A stretch of DNA of 64,000 bases from SFWF01 sp045539925 (GCA_045539925.1 JAZQGH010000142.1:62001-126000); one strand, 5' to 3'. Positions 25,929 to 35,060 are shown, numbered from the stretch's first letter. Numbers and translations: made by a program. The notes: generated by a model from the letters alone, not told the origin.

Positions 25929-26793
25929 TGCTGTTACCTCCGCGTTTTAAGTAGTTATTTATTGATGTAATGGCCTCTTCAACTGTAAGAGGACAAGCAT
26001 TAAAATGGGGACAAAGTTTTCGCAGAATCTCAAACACTTCTGTGATTGCTGGAACACCCAGTCCGAGATTTCTAAGCTTATTTCCGTTAGAAAAAACCTG
26101 CCTTGTTGGACCGAATGTTACAAGTTCGCCTTTACTAAGCACCAACACCTTGTCGGTAAAAGCGGCTATATCCTCCATTGAGTGTGACACAATTACAACG
26201 GTTGCATTATTTCTGTGTTTGTAGTCATTTATGGCTTTAAATACGGTTTCGCGACCGATAGGATCAAGTCCGGCAGTAGGCTCATCAAAAACAACCACCG
26301 TAGGCCCCATTGCGAGAACTCCTGCTATGGCAACTCTTCTCTTTTCTCCGCCAGAAAGGTCAAAGGGAGATTTGCTCAGAAGTTCTTCGGGAATCTTCAT
26401 TAGTTTTGCTGCAGTTATAACTTTTTCTTCAAGTACACTACCCTCAAAACCTAAATTTTTAGGTCCGAATGCAATGTCTTCAAAAACAGTTTCCTCAAAA
26501 AGCTGATATTCGGGATACTGAAATACAAGACCAACTTTAGAGCGGACTTTTTTAATTTCTTTACTGTTTTCCCAGATATCCTCACCGTCTACAAAAATTT
26601 TTCCCGATGTTGGCTTCATAAGTCCGTTTAAATGCGTAACCAAGGTAGACTTGCCAGAACCCGTATGTCCTATAACACCGAGCACTTCACCTTTTTCAAG
26701 CGAAAAAGAAATATTATTTATAGCAACCTTACTTCCGGGAGCACCCGAACCGTAAATGTGAGTTAAGTTTTCAACCGATAAAAAAGACAACAA
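25921..26793 (-). CDS. ecfA2: ECF transporter ATPase EcfA2
   Basis: A 290-residue ATPase with Walker A GHTGSGKST, signature LSGGEKRRVAIAG and Walker B VVVFDEPTAGLD. The C-terminal extension (PHFNACPLTVEEA) is typical of the EcfA2 half. It overlaps ecfT by 8 bases and pairs with EcfA1 encoded upstream. Confidence 0.94.
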   Translation of the reverse strand: MLSFLSVENLTHIYGSGAPGSKVAINNISFSLEKGEVLGVIGHTGSGKSTLVTHLNGLMKPTSGKIFVDGEDIWENSKEIKKVRSKVGLVFQYPEYQLFEETVFEDIAFGPKNLGFEGSVLEEKVITAAKLMKIPEELLSKSPFDLSGGEKRRVAIAGVLAMGPTVVVFDEPTAGLDPIGRETVFKAINDYKHRNNATVVIVSHSMEDIAAFTDKVLVLSKGELVTFGPTRQVFSNGNKLRNLGLGVPAITEVFEILRKLCPHFNACPLTVEEAITSINNYLKRGGNSNA

Positions 26794-26816
26794 CTGTTCC
26801 TCCGAACGAGAAAAAA

Positions 26817-27665
26817 TTAATTTGTGTTTGAAATAAGCTTATATATTTCCTGCGCACACTCCTCAGTAGAAATGTGCGATTTATCAACCGAATATCCTAA
26901 ACTGCTTATTTTAGAAAGTAAATCTGTAGTTTGCGGAACATCAAGACCCGCATCGCGAATACATTCAGGATTTGAAAAGACCTGAACGGGGGTACCGTCA
27001 GCAACAACCGCACCTTTTTTCATAACAAGAACTCTGTCGGCATATTGTGCTTCTTCCATAAAATGAGTTATGAGAATAACGGTAATACCCTTTTCTTTGT
27101 TGAGCCTTATAACCGTATCCATAACTTCTTTTCTACCCTTTGGGTCAAGCATTGCAGTAGGCTCATCAAGTACTATACATTCAGGCTCCATTGCGATTAT
27201 TCCTGCTATTGCTACCCTTTGTTTTTGACCGCCCGAAAGCTTATGAGTGGGTCTTTCGCGATGCTCATACATATCGACCGATTTAAGGGCTGAGTCAACC
27301 CTTCTGCGGATTTCTTGGGGCTCAAATCCGAGATTTTCGGGCCCGAATGCAACATCATCCTCAACTACCGAAGATACGAGCTGATTGTCGGGGTTTTGAA
27401 AAACCATACCCACCGTTCGCTTAATGAGAAAAGCATCCGATTCATTAAGTGTGTTTTTTCCGTTTATAGTAACTGTACCGACTATGGGTTTAATGAGGCC
27501 GTTTAAAAGCTTTGCTAAAGTGCTTTTTCCCGAACCGTTATGTCCGAGTATGACATTAAATTTACCACGCTCAAAGGATAAACTAAAATTATTCAGCACC
27601 CTATACTGAGAATTGTCACTTTCATATTCAAAGCAAACGTCTCTAAGTTCAATAATGTTATCCAT
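26817..27665 (-). CDS. ecfA1: ECF transporter ATPase EcfA1
   Basis: A 282-residue ATPase with Walker A GHNGSGKST, Q-loop VFQNPDNQLV (the QNPDNQ form is characteristic), signature LSGGQKQRVAIAG and Walker B CIVLDEPTAMLD. ATG 27665 has AAAAGG 5 bases upstream; the in-frame GTG 27671 overlaps the methyltransferase stop region. First gene of the EcfA1A2T module. Confidence 0.94.
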   Translation of the reverse strand: MDNIIELRDVCFEYESDNSQYRVLNNFSLSFERGKFNVILGHNGSGKSTLAKLLNGLIKPIVGTVTINGKNTLNESDAFLIKRTVGMVFQNPDNQLVSSVVEDDVAFGPENLGFEPQEIRRRVDSALKSVDMYEHRERPTHKLSGGQKQRVAIAGIIAMEPECIVLDEPTAMLDPKGRKEVMDTVIRLNKEKGITVILITHFMEEAQYADRVLVMKKGAVVADGTPVQVFSNPECIRDAGLDVPQTTDLLSKISSLGYSVDKSHISTEECAQEIYKLISNTN

Positions 27666-28536
27666 TAACACCTTTTCCTAACCAAATTGTAGTGTTTCCA
27701 CAAGGTAAAACCACATCTCTGTCTGTAACCTTAAGCCCAATTTCCTCAGTTGATACCTTTGATGAGGAGAAACAAGGAAATGTTGTTTTAACCATATAGT
27801 TTAAAATTGTAGGAGAAAGTCCCCCTGTATACGAATTTAAAAAAACAAAGAGGGCATCGTCCGATAAAAGCTTTGCAGTATCTGTGAGAAGCTCGCCTAT
27901 CTGCTGCTCAAGCTTCCAGACTTCTCCGTCGGGACCTCTTCCATATGAAGGTGGATCCATTATAACAGCGTCATATTTATTTCCTCTGCGAATTTCACGC
28001 TTAACAAACTTAACGCAATCATCAACAAGCCAACGAACAGAACGGTCAGCGAGTCCCGAAGCTGCAGCGTTTTCCTTTGCCCACTGAACCATTCCTTTAG
28101 AGGCATCAACATGGGTAACCGACGCTCCCGCATTAAGACAAGCGAGAGTAGCTCCGCCTGTATAAGCAAACATATTTAAAACTTTTACGGGTCTTCCTGC
28201 ATTTCTTATAAGCTTATCTGCCAGTTGCCAGTTGACCGCCTGTTCAGGGAAAAGACCTGTGTGCTTAAAGCCCATAGGCTTGAGACGGAAGGTAAGGTCG
28301 TTAAATTTTATCGACCAGACATCAGGAACTTTTTTAAGCGGCTCCCAATAGCCTCCCCCACTGTTTGATCTATGATAAACGGCGTGAGCATCAAACCAAC
28401 GTTTATCTTTTTTCTCTCCACTCCATATTATCTGCGGATCAGGTCTTATGAGAATTATATTTCCCCAACGTTCCAGTCTTTGACCATCCAGTGCGTCAAT
28501 AAGCTCATAATCTGAAAAATCGTTTGTGTATCTCAT
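27658..28536 (-). CDS. RlmI-like class I SAM-dependent RNA methyltransferase
   Basis: A 292-residue protein with a Rossmann methyltransferase domain: VLNMFAYTGGATLACLNAGA (motif I), VDASKGMVQWAKEN, and MDPPSYGRG as the catalytic motif of RlmI/RlmK-type rRNA m5C or m2G enzymes. It lacks the PUA domain of RlmI, so the target base is uncertain. ATG 28536 has AAAGGA upstream. It overlaps ecfA1 and follows ruvB by 16 bases. Confidence 0.82.
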   Translation of the reverse strand: MRYTNDFSDYELIDALDGQRLERWGNIILIRPDPQIIWSGEKKDKRWFDAHAVYHRSNSGGGYWEPLKKVPDVWSIKFNDLTFRLKPMGFKHTGLFPEQAVNWQLADKLIRNAGRPVKVLNMFAYTGGATLACLNAGASVTHVDASKGMVQWAKENAAASGLADRSVRWLVDDCVKFVKREIRRGNKYDAVIMDPPSYGRGPDGEVWKLEQQIGELLTDTAKLLSDDALFVFLNSYTGGLSPTILNYMVKTTFPCFSSSKVSTEEIGLKVTDRDVVLPCGNTTIWLGKGVNG

Positions 28537-28552
28537 TACAGTTCCTTTGTAG

Positions 28553-29587
28553 TTAAAACATTGTCTTTTGAATTCCGTCGCCAAAAGGTATGCCAAGATG
28601 TTCATAGGCAAGTTTTGTTACACATCTGCCTCGACCTGTTCGGGTTAAGAATCCAATTTGCATCAGGTAAGGCTCATATACATCTTCAATAGTTATAGCC
28701 TCCTCACCTACTGCGGCAGCAAGGGTGTCAAGACCAACAGGACCTCCACCGTAATTGCTGATTATTGTTTTAAGCATACGTCGGTCGAAATCATCAAGAC
28801 CGAGTTCATCTATCTCAAAGCGCTCCAAGGCGGCTTTTGCTGCCTCCTCGGTGATTACACCGTCAAACTTTACCTGACATATATCACGCACACGCTTAAG
28901 CAGACGGTTAGCAATTCGAGGTGTACCGCGGGACCTTGAAGCAATTTCAAGAGCACCGTCGTGCTCGATTTCTATCCCAAGTATACCTGCGCTTCGTTCA
29001 ATTATCTGTGAGAGTTCTTCGGGTGTGTAAAGCTCAAGCCTTAAAAGAACTCCAAAACGGTCCCTGAGAGGTGCCGTAAGCTGTCCCGAACGGGTAGTTG
29101 CTCCAACCAGTGTGAAATGAGGTACATCAAGACGGATAGAACGGGCAGAAGGGCCCTTGCCGATTATTATATCAAGGGAAAAATCTTCCATAACTGGGTA
29201 CAGAACCTCTTCAACCGAACGGGACAGTCTGTGTATCTCATCGATAAACAAAACATCTCCTTCTGAAAGGTTTGTAAGAATGGCAACAAGGTCGCCTTGC
29301 TTTTCTATAGCAGGTCCCGAAGTAATTCTGATATTTACTCCCATTTCACGCGCAATTATGTTAGAAAGCGTCGTTTTACCGAGACCGGGCGGTCCGTATA
29401 AGAGAACATGATCAAGAGATTCTTTACGTGCTTTTGCAGCAGTGATATAAATCTCAAGATTTTCCTTCGCCTTTTCCTGCCCTATGTAATCATTGAGGGT
29501 TTTAGGACGCAGAGAGTTTTCAAGTTCATCAGCATCAGCAGAAAATTCGGGTGCGACCATTCTGCTTTGAAATTCCATATCTTCCAT
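28553..29587 (-). CDS. ruvB: Holliday junction helicase RuvB
   Basis: A 344-residue AAA+ motor for branch migration. Walker A is LLYGPPGLGKTTLSN, Walker B VLFIDEIHRL, sensor 1 GATTRSG, and the C-terminal winged-helix part contains GFLTRTGRGR. GGAGAT lies upstream of the ATG. It is in a ruvC-ruvA-ruvB operon. Confidence 0.97.
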   Translation of the reverse strand: MEDMEFQSRMVAPEFSADADELENSLRPKTLNDYIGQEKAKENLEIYITAAKARKESLDHVLLYGPPGLGKTTLSNIIAREMGVNIRITSGPAIEKQGDLVAILTNLSEGDVLFIDEIHRLSRSVEEVLYPVMEDFSLDIIIGKGPSARSIRLDVPHFTLVGATTRSGQLTAPLRDRFGVLLRLELYTPEELSQIIERSAGILGIEIEHDGALEIASRSRGTPRIANRLLKRVRDICQVKFDGVITEEAAKAALERFEIDELGLDDFDRRMLKTIISNYGGGPVGLDTLAAAVGEEAITIEDVYEPYLMQIGFLTRTGRGRCVTKLAYEHLGIPFGDGIQKTMF

Positions 29588-29597
29588 TTAGTATCTC

Positions 29598-30194
29598 CTA
29601 TTTCGAAAGATTTTTAAGTCCGCCCTTTATAAGTTCATCTGTGGGCAGAGTCTGATCGAGTTTTGATACGGCAGAGGTTGCCTCGCTCTGTGAGAAGCCC
29701 AAGGCTGTAAGGGCCGCTATGGCCTCCGAAGCGTTAGCATTTCTGCTTGTCTGCTGTATCAGTATGTTGTCATCAGAAAGCGTAACTGCGCCTTTAGCAA
29801 TTTTATCCTTAAGTTCAAGGACCATACGCTGTGCAAGTTTAGGCCCGATACCGCTTGCACGGGTGAGAGATTTTGCATCTCCCGATACTATAAAGAAGGA
29901 AATCTGGTCGGGAGTAAACTCTGAAAGAAGTGCTATTGCCATTTTTGCGCCGAGTCCGTTAACCGATGTGACAAGTTTAAAGCACTCTAATTCTTCCGAA
30001 GAAGAAAAACCGTAAAGATCAAGTGCATCTTCGCGTACCGCAAGATATGTATGGACAAAAACCTCTTTTCCTACGTCTCCCAGTGCGGCTAATGTCTTAA
30101 GGCTGCACATACATTTGAAGCCTACACCTGAACATTCAAGGACAGCAATAAGGTTATCTGAATAAATTAGTTTTCCACGTAATGAAGAAATCAC
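29598..30194 (-). CDS. ruvA: Holliday junction DNA-binding protein RuvA
   Basis: A 198-residue protein with N-terminal OB fold (SSLRGKLIYSD), two helix-hairpin-helix motifs (LVTSVNGLGAKMA; LTRASGIGPKLAQR) and a C-terminal three-helix domain that binds RuvB. GTG 30194 overlaps the ruvC TAG by one base and has AGGAGG about 9 bases upstream; the longer ORF to 30254 lies inside ruvC and is not used. Confidence 0.95.
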   Translation of the reverse strand: MISSLRGKLIYSDNLIAVLECSGVGFKCMCSLKTLAALGDVGKEVFVHTYLAVREDALDLYGFSSSEELECFKLVTSVNGLGAKMAIALLSEFTPDQISFFIVSGDAKSLTRASGIGPKLAQRMVLELKDKIAKGAVTLSDDNILIQQTSRNANASEAIAALTALGFSQSEATSAVSKLDQTLPTDELIKGGLKNLSK

Positions 30195-30700
30195 TATACT
30201 CTGCCTCCTGAGCTTAGTTTTGAATAAAGTGAGCCAAACGAATGAGCGTGACAAACAGCAAGTGCTAATGCGTCCGCAGTGTCGTCAGGTTTGGGTATTT
30301 TTTCAAGACGTAATAAGTTTTTTATCATATCCATCACCTGTTTCTTTTCTGCTCTGCCGTAACCTGTCACAGCCGATTTAACCTGAAGCGGTGTGTATTC
30401 GTACACGGGAATATTCCGCGTAGTTGCAGCCAGCAGTATAACTCCCCTTGCCTGCGCTACATCTATTGCAGTTGTGGTATTTGTATTAAAAAACAGTTTT
30501 TCGATAGACAGTGCATCGGGAGATGTGCGATCGATAATTTCGGTGATGTCTCTAAATATCTTTACCAGTCTGTCAGAGAACATTTCTCCCGCATTTGTAG
30601 TTACAGCACCGTATTCTGACACAGAAAATCTGCCAGCAGCATAGTTTATAACTCCGTAACCTACGATAGCATAACCAGGGTCAATACCAAGTATTACCAA
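30194..30700 (-). CDS. ruvC: Holliday junction resolvase RuvC
   Basis: A 168-residue RNase H-fold nuclease that cuts Holliday junctions. The first acidic residue is in ILGIDPGYAIVGYG, the second in LSIEKLFF, and the C-terminal Asp pair in PKPDDTADALALA. The start is TTG with GGAGG 10 bases upstream. First gene of ruvCAB. Confidence 0.96.
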   Translation of the reverse strand: MVILGIDPGYAIVGYGVINYAAGRFSVSEYGAVTTNAGEMFSDRLVKIFRDITEIIDRTSPDALSIEKLFFNTNTTTAIDVAQARGVILLAATTRNIPVYEYTPLQVKSAVTGYGRAEKKQVMDMIKNLLRLEKIPKPDDTADALALAVCHAHSFGSLYSKLSSGGRV

Positions 30701-30732
30701 AGCACATATTCCTCCAATTTAATATCCCATAT

Positions 30733-30761
30733 ATTATAGCAAATATTTACATAGAGTTCAA
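30733..30761 (-). promoter_or_regulatory. Promoter of the ruvCAB operon
   Basis: TTGAAC (30761-30756) and TATAAT (30738-30733) on the minus strand, 17-base spacer, 33 bases before ruvC. No LexA/DinR box was recognised here. Confidence 0.75.
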
Positions 30762-30872
30762 CAAAAAAATTAAAATATTTAATGAACAAATACGAAGCGA
30801 AATTTTGCAAACAAAAATCAAGCAAATTGAAGAAAACAAGAGCAAACCAGAGTATTTACGCGCAAATCGAAG

Positions 30873-30896
30873 AATATCACAGTTATCTGTGATATT
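30873..30896. promoter_or_regulatory. Perfect 24-bp palindrome upstream of the pot promoter
   Basis: AATATCACAG-TTAT-CTGTGATATT, ten-base arms without mismatch, 30 bases before the -35 box of the pot operon. No T-run follows on either strand, so an operator is more likely than a terminator. The rest of 30762-30926 is purine-rich and holds nothing else that I recognise. Confidence 0.6.
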
Positions 30897-30926
30897 GACG
30901 AAATATAAGGGGAAAAATAAAAATAC

Positions 30927-30955
30927 TTGACAATTATTGTTTGTAGTTATATATT
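30927..30955 (+). promoter_or_regulatory. SigA-type promoter of the pot operon
   Basis: TTGACA (30927-30932) and TATATT (30950-30955) with a 17-base spacer. The predicted start near 30962 leaves a leader of about 180 bases before potA. Confidence 0.8.
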
Positions 30956-30971
30956 ATCATTGTTAAGTTTA

Positions 30972-31132
30972 CGCATCTGTGCTTAAAGCAGATTCAAAGC
31001 AGTGGCTTTAGTCGGCAAATTAACCGACCGAAAAGTTCCTTTGCGGGAGCCATTTTCAGAGAATCTGCGGGTATCGCGCAGGGTTATTAACGATAAATAA
31101 CTTGTGCGGCACTTCGTGTCCGCAAAGGGAGG
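30972..31132 (+). ncRNA. Structured leader RNA of the pot operon (possible riboswitch or RNA switch)
   Basis: Nested stems are visible: GCAGATTC (30988-30995) with GAATCTGC (31061-31068); TGGCT (31003-31007) with AGCCA (31048-31052); hairpin GTCGG/CCGAC (31011-31028); hairpin GCGCA-GG-GTTATT/AATAAC-T-TGTGC (31076-31107); and hairpin GCGGCAC/GTG-T-CCGC (31106-31123). In addition CCTTTGCGG (31038-31046) is fully complementary to CCGCAAAGG (31120-31128), whose end overlaps the potA Shine-Dalgarno GGGAGG (31127-31132). The last three pairings exclude one another in part. I could not match it to a known riboswitch consensus. Confidence 0.65.
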
Positions 31133-31142
31133 ATGCGCTTAA

Positions 31143-32291
31143 TTGAAAAGCGATAATATTATTGAACTAAGAAATATCTCTATTGCATTCGGCAGTCAGA
31201 CCGTACTCGATGGTATAAACCTTTGTATCAGAGACGGAGAATTTGTTACCCTGCTCGGACCTTCGGGTTGCGGTAAAACTACAACTCTCCGTATTATCGG
31301 CGGATTTGAAGAACCGGACAGTGGAGATATTTTATTTGAAAGCAAACGTCTAAACGGTGTTCCATCTTACAAAAGACAGGTTAACACCATCTTTCAGAGA
31401 TACGCTCTTTTCCCCCACCTCAATGTTTATGAGAACATTGCTTTTGGAATGAGGGTTAAAAAGCTTAAAGAAAGCGAGATTAAAGCTAAGGTTCAGGAAA
31501 TGCTGAGGCTCGTTAATCTTGAAGGACTTGAAAAAAGAAAAATCGATACACTCTCAGGCGGTCAGCAACAGCGTGTGGCTATTGCACGTGCGCTGGCAAA
31601 TGAGCCCCGCGTTTTACTTCTTGATGAACCTTTGGCAGCCCTTGACCTGAAGCTCCGAAAAGATATGCAGGTCGAGCTTAAAAAGATACAGCAAGCTCTT
31701 GGCATTACATTTATTTTTGTAACCCATGACCAAGAGGAAGCTCTCACTATGTCAGACACAGTTGTTGTAATGGACGCAGGTAAGATTCAGCAGATTGGCA
31801 CTCCTAAAGATATATATAACGAGCCTGAAAACGCCTTTGTTGCCGATTTTATCGGCGAATCCAACATTCTCGATGGTATTATGCGAGAGGATTTTCTTGC
31901 CGAGTTTTCGGGACACAAATTCGAATGTCTTGACAAGGGCTTTAATACAAACGAGCCCGTAGATGTTGTTGTACGTCCCGAGGATGTTGATATCGTTGCA
32001 CCCGAAAAAGGTATGCTTACAGGAACTGTTACATCGGTGACATTTCTGGGAGTTCATTATGAAATAATTGTTGATATTGGCGGCTTTAAATGGATGATTC
32101 AGACCACCGATGAGGCCTTTGAAGGTGATACCGTCGGCCTTTATATTGAGCCTGACGCAATCCACATTATGAAAAAGTCTGAATATTCGGGCAAATTCGG
32201 TGACTACAGCACATACAGTGATGAAATTGACCACCTTAATGATGCAGAACCTATAGAGGAGGACGAAAATGAAGAAAGCACGGATTGGTAA
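31143..32291 (+). CDS. potA: Spermidine/putrescine ABC transporter ATPase PotA
   Basis: A 382-residue ATPase with Walker A LGPSGCGKTTTLR, signature LSGGQQQRVAIARAL, Walker B VLLLDEPLAALD and a C-terminal TOBE-type regulatory domain (about 235-350). The acidic tail (about 365-382) is longer than usual. TTG start with GGGAGG 10 bases upstream; the ribosome-binding site lies in a leader pairing region. potB begins inside its last codons. Confidence 0.93.
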   Translation: MKSDNIIELRNISIAFGSQTVLDGINLCIRDGEFVTLLGPSGCGKTTTLRIIGGFEEPDSGDILFESKRLNGVPSYKRQVNTIFQRYALFPHLNVYENIAFGMRVKKLKESEIKAKVQEMLRLVNLEGLEKRKIDTLSGGQQQRVAIARALANEPRVLLLDEPLAALDLKLRKDMQVELKKIQQALGITFIFVTHDQEEALTMSDTVVVMDAGKIQQIGTPKDIYNEPENAFVADFIGESNILDGIMREDFLAEFSGHKFECLDKGFNTNEPVDVVVRPEDVDIVAPEKGMLTGTVTSVTFLGVHYEIIVDIGGFKWMIQTTDEAFEGDTVGLYIEPDAIHIMKKSEYSGKFGDYSTYSDEIDHLNDAEPIEEDENEESTDW

Positions 32292-33099
32292 TCCGCAGGT
32301 TGCGTCTCCTTATGTAGTTTGGTCGGTCATATTTATTGTTGTACCCCTTATTATGGTTGTATATTATTCCTTCACCGATGCTGCAGGCAATTTTACTTTC
32401 GATAATATTGCGAAAATTGTCGAATATAATTATCTGAAGATTTTCGGTGTATCCATTCTTTATGCATTTATTGCAACTGTGGCAACCCTACTTATCTCTT
32501 ATCCCCTTGCTTATTTTATGACCAAAACCAAGGTAAGCACACAAGGCACGCTGATGCTCTTAGTTATGCTACCGATGTGGATGAATCTGCTTATAAGGAC
32601 CTATTCCCTTTCAAACATATTAGAGCGCAACGGAATCATAAACACTATGCTTGAGAGCATAGGTCTCGAGAAGGTCCAGCTCATAAATACCCCCGGTGCG
32701 GTTATCCTCGGTATGATATACAATTTCATACCCTATATGATACTGCCTATTTATTCTGTTCTTTCAAAGCTTGACAGCAGGCTTTTAGAGGCTTCTTCCG
32801 ACCTCGGCGCAAACGGCTTTACAACCCTTAGAAAGGTTGTGCTTCCTCTCAGTATGCCCGGTGTTGTATCAGGCATAACAATGGTGTTTGTACCTTCTGT
32901 AAGTACATTTTACATTTCGCAGAAGTTAGGCGGAATACGTAACGAGCTTATCGGTGACGTTATTGAACAGCAGTTCAAACTAAACAGCAACTATAATCTC
33001 GGAGCTTCTCTGTCTTTGGTGCTTATGGTTATGATTATCATAAGTCTTGCTATAATGAACAAATTTGCAGCAGATGATGACGGAGGTGTGATTGTATGA
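32269..33099 (+). CDS. potB: Spermidine/putrescine ABC permease PotB
   Basis: A 276-residue permease with six hydrophobic segments and an EAA-type loop (LEASSDLGANGFTTLRKVVL, about 172-191). GAGGAGG precedes the ATG by 6 bases, and the start overlaps potA by 23 bases, which suggests translational coupling. It forms the channel with PotC. Confidence 0.92.
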   Translation: MKKARIGNPQVASPYVVWSVIFIVVPLIMVVYYSFTDAAGNFTFDNIAKIVEYNYLKIFGVSILYAFIATVATLLISYPLAYFMTKTKVSTQGTLMLLVMLPMWMNLLIRTYSLSNILERNGIINTMLESIGLEKVQLINTPGAVILGMIYNFIPYMILPIYSVLSKLDSRLLEASSDLGANGFTTLRKVVLPLSMPGVVSGITMVFVPSVSTFYISQKLGGIRNELIGDVIEQQFKLNSNYNLGASLSLVLMVMIIISLAIMNKFAADDDGGVIV

Positions 33100-33899
33100 G
33101 AGTAATATCAAAAATATATATCGCACTCATTATGTTTTTCTTATACGCCCCTATTGCTGTGATGGTCATCTTTTCTTTTAACGCATCAAACAGTACTGCG
33201 GTTATGGAAGGCTTTTCACTTCATTGGTATGCAGAGCTTTTTAGAAACAGTTCGGTTCTTACAGCACTTGGAAACACCCTTCTGCTCGCATTTCTTTCGG
33301 CTATCTTCGCAACGTTTTTAGGCTCTGCAGCAGCAGTAGGTATTTTTTCGTACAAAAAACGTTGGACTAAAAGCGCAGTTATGAGCATTACTAACATTCC
33401 TATGATGAATCCCGACATCGTAACAGGCATTTCAATGATGCTCCTTTTTGTTTTTGCAGGACGGCTTCTGGCTCTTCGCAGTTCACTTAGTTTTGTTACA
33501 CTGCTTATTGCCCATATAACATTCAATTTACCTTACGTTATTCTCTCGGTAATGCCCAAGCTCAATCAACTTGACACTCACCTATCTGAAGCGGCTTTAG
33601 ATCTGGGCTGTACTCCCCTTAAATCATTTTTTAAGGTTATACTCCCCTCAATATCTTCGGGAATCGTAACAGGCTTTATAATGGCTTTCACCCTATCTCT
33701 TGATGATTTTGTAATCAGCTACTTTACTACAGGTCCTGAGTTCCAGACCCTTCCCCTGCTTATTTATTCAATGACTAAGCGAAGGGTTACTCCCGATATG
33801 TACGCACTTTCAACCATATTGTTTGTTTCTGTTCTTTTACTACTTATTCTGTTTAATTTTGCGCAGTCCAGAACAAACAGAAAGAAGGACGATAATTGA
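33096..33899 (+). CDS. potC: Spermidine/putrescine ABC permease PotC
   Basis: A 267-residue permease with six hydrophobic segments, EAA loop SEAALDLGCTPLKSFFKVIL (about 162-181) and the typical LSLDDFVISYFTTGP segment near the end. It overlaps potB by 4 bases (ATGA-type junction) and potD by 4. Confidence 0.93.
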   Translation: MRVISKIYIALIMFFLYAPIAVMVIFSFNASNSTAVMEGFSLHWYAELFRNSSVLTALGNTLLLAFLSAIFATFLGSAAAVGIFSYKKRWTKSAVMSITNIPMMNPDIVTGISMMLLFVFAGRLLALRSSLSFVTLLIAHITFNLPYVILSVMPKLNQLDTHLSEAALDLGCTPLKSFFKVILPSISSGIVTGFIMAFTLSLDDFVISYFTTGPEFQTLPLLIYSMTKRRVTPDMYALSTILFVSVLLLLILFNFAQSRTNRKKDDN

Positions 33900-35008
33900 A
33901 AAACCTTATTTCACTGATACTGGTCTTTGTTCTGACTCTTTGTTGTGCTTTTTCACTAAGCGGTTGCGGTTACGAGTTTCAAAATCCAACCTTAGAGGCA
34001 GATTATACAGACCATAAACTTGCAGGTACTACACTCAATATTTACAATTGGGGCGAATATATATCAGACGGAAGCGAAGGCTCTCTTGATGTGGTAAAGG
34101 AGTTTGAAAACCTCACGGGCATCAAGGTAAATTATTCCACATTTGACAGCAACGAATCGATGTATTCTCTCATAAAACACGGCGGCGTATCATACGACAT
34201 TATTATCCCATCCGACTATATGATTGAGCGAATGATAAACGAAGATATGCTGCAAAAAATCGACACTTCGTCTCTCAGCAATTATCATTATATTGACAGC
34301 AGATACAAGGGGCTTTACTACGACCCTAACGATGAATATTCTGTGCCCTTTAGCGTTGGTATGGTTGGACTTATTTATAATACCGCTCTTGTGGAAGGAA
34401 ACCCTGACAGTTGGTCGGTTATGTGGGATGAAAGGTATACAAATGATGTGCTCACATTCAATAATCCACGCGACACCTTTGCTATTGCTCAGTTTCTGCT
34501 TGGTTACGATATTAACACAGATGACCTGACTGAATGGGATGCAGCAGCTGAACTTCTTAAAAAGCAAAAATCCGTTTTGCAGGCGTATGTAATGGACGAA
34601 GTTTATAATAAAATGGAGTCTGCCTCTGCAGCAATTGCTCCCTATTATGCAGGAGACTTCCTCAGTATGGTAGAAAACAACGAGGACCTTGCTTTTGTTT
34701 ACCCCAAGGAAGGAACAAACATTTTTGTCGATGCAGCCTGCATACCTAAAAACGCTGAAAACTATGAAGCTGCAATGTTGTTTATAAACTATCTGTTGGA
34801 GCCTGAAATCGCCCTTGCAAATGCTGAATTTATCTATTATGCAAGTCCTAATACTGCTGTAACAGAAAATCCCGAATATTCTCTAAAGGGAAACGAAATT
34901 CTTTATCCTGCCGACGAAAATATGCCTAAGGTGGAGTACTACCACGATATGAAGCCCGAAACAAGAGCATATTATGACAAGCTATGGCAAGATGTAAAGC
35001 TTTACTAA
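33896..35008 (+). CDS. potD: Polyamine-binding lipoprotein PotD
   Basis: A 370-residue lipoprotein with lipobox LSGC (Cys24) and the PotD opening LNIYNWGEYI. A SYDIIIPSDYMIERM segment and the aromatic/acidic residues around it are typical of polyamine binding. TTG start overlapping the potC stop. As the last gene of potABCD it captures spermidine or putrescine outside the cell; the substrate is assigned from the family. Confidence 0.92.
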   Translation: MKNLISLILVFVLTLCCAFSLSGCGYEFQNPTLEADYTDHKLAGTTLNIYNWGEYISDGSEGSLDVVKEFENLTGIKVNYSTFDSNESMYSLIKHGGVSYDIIIPSDYMIERMINEDMLQKIDTSSLSNYHYIDSRYKGLYYDPNDEYSVPFSVGMVGLIYNTALVEGNPDSWSVMWDERYTNDVLTFNNPRDTFAIAQFLLGYDINTDDLTEWDAAAELLKKQKSVLQAYVMDEVYNKMESASAAIAPYYAGDFLSMVENNEDLAFVYPKEGTNIFVDAACIPKNAENYEAAMLFINYLLEPEIALANAEFIYYASPNTAVTENPEYSLKGNEILYPADENMPKVEYYHDMKPETRAYYDKLWQDVKLY

Positions 35009-35011
35009 CAT

Positions 35012-35041
35012 AAAAAGACAGGTTTCGAAACCTGTCTTTTT
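35012..35041 (+). terminator. Terminator of the pot operon
   Basis: A 30-base perfect palindrome built on AAAAAGACAGG and CCTGTCTTTTT around TTTCGAAA. Confidence 0.9.
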
Positions 35042-35060
35042 GTCTTATGAATACAAAACG

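Noticed and set aside
30972..31132. Assignment of the pot leader to the c-di-AMP (ydaO) riboswitch because of GCGGGAGCCATTTT and a 3' complement.
   Set aside because: The conserved GGGGTGAATC and the 3' AGCTAAC blocks are missing, so the likeness is too weak.
31133..31156. A seven-codon frame (MRLIEKR) overlapping the potA start, considered as a leader peptide.
   Set aside because: Its ATG directly touches GGGAGG with no spacer, so it cannot be translated efficiently; the TTG at 31143 fits better.
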